Assembly (NCBI GenBank): GCA_934777245.1 | Contig: CAKVND010000079.1 | Coordinates: forward strand, 1 to 5,527 | Length of the DNA stretch: 5,527 nucleotides | Source of the DNA: an uncultured Candidatus Melainabacteria bacterium | GTDB lineage: Bacteria; Cyanobacteriota; Vampirovibrionia; Gastranaerophilales; Gastranaerophilaceae | Reading direction: 5' to 3' | Part shown: positions 5,371 to 5,527 of the stretch, piece by piece | Numbering within the stretch: the first letter of the stretch is position 1 | Layout: every line of letters starts with the position of its first letter | Made by a program: the position numbers and the translations under genes | Notes under the pieces: model-generated | Database searches by the model: none | Told to the model about the DNA's origin: nothing | What the model saw: only the letters and a program-made list of their open reading frames with translations

Positions 5371-5494
5371 TTAATAAAAAGCTGGATTGCTTCAGGCTAA
5401 TCGCCTTCGCAATGACGGCACGCTTGGAAGTCTAACACCAAGTCATTGCCAGGAACAGCGATTTTTATAGTGACGAAGCAATCCAACTTTTTAA
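5371..5494. repeat. Nested inverted-repeat element, MITE-like dispersed repeat
   Basis: The outer arms at 5376-5393 (AAAAAGCTGGATTGCTTC) and 5475-5492 are inverted copies matching at 17 of 18 positions, the exception being tolerated as G-U in RNA. Inside them GCAATGAC (5409-5416) and GTCATTGC (5442-5449) form a perfect eight-base inner stem, and AGGC 5394-5397 / GCCT 5403-5406 make a small side hairpin. TTAA occurs at each edge (5371-5374 and 5491-5494), a possible but unproven target duplication. There is no open reading frame inside. From general knowledge, palindromes built of GGATTGCTTCG and GCAATGAC blocks are dispersed in several bacterial genomes. The rest of the gene-free right end (5328-5370 and 5495-5527) shows only AT-rich sequence. 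Confidence 0.7.
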
Positions 5495-5527
5495 AAGGTA
5501 TATATGCTTTTTCAAAATTATCTCGGA

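Overview
The window is AT-rich bacterial DNA carrying part of a type III secretion (T3S) locus. The three largest genes all lie on the minus strand. In order of transcription (right to left) they are a 350-residue FliG-like/cytoplasmic-platform candidate, a SctL/FliH-family ATPase stator, and a 697-residue SctV/FlhA-family export gate. The order FliG position - FliH - FlhA/SctV family, with gaps of 9 and 57 bases, indicates an operon. The gate protein's diagnostic stretch resembles the injectisome branch (SctV) more than flagellar FlhA. The FliG-like protein has no visible torque-helix motif. I therefore lean towards a non-flagellar or divergent T3S system, but a flagellar origin cannot be excluded from this fragment.

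Layout: 1-376 is non-coding. It holds a GC-rich repeat at the left edge, a 14-base tandem duplication, a second C-rich repeat remnant, a strong hairpin/terminator (174-211), an AT-rich stretch and a sigma70-type promoter. A small plus-strand gene (377-625, 82 aa, unknown) follows. It converges tail to tail, with one base between stop codons, on a minus-strand gene for a 163-residue exported protein of unknown function (627-1118). That gene lies 46 bases downstream of sctV and appears to have its own promoter, placed so that the mRNA would begin at the ATG itself. sctV (1165-3258), sctL (3316-4092) and the FliG-like gene (4102-5154) follow. The right-hand 373 bases (5155-5527) contain no gene. 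They hold the ribosome binding site and candidate promoters of the T3S operon, a small dyad, and a nested inverted repeat of about 120 bases that looks like a non-autonomous dispersed element.

Organism: the low GC, a Gram-negative-type T3S apparatus, a Sec signal peptide, and dispersed palindromic repeats of the 'GGATTGCTTCG...GCAATGAC' and 'CCCTCACCCTAACCCTCTCCC' type suggest an uncultured, probably host-associated Gram-negative-type lineage. A Gastranaerophilales/Melainabacteria-like genome is my best guess, at low confidence and without database support.

How the genes work together: SctV would form the nonameric inner-membrane export gate. SctL would tether and regulate the export ATPase (SctN/FliI, not in the window) beneath it. 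The FliG-like protein would occupy the cytoplasmic ring or sorting-platform layer linking the basal body to these parts. The small exported protein downstream could be unrelated or an accessory envelope factor.
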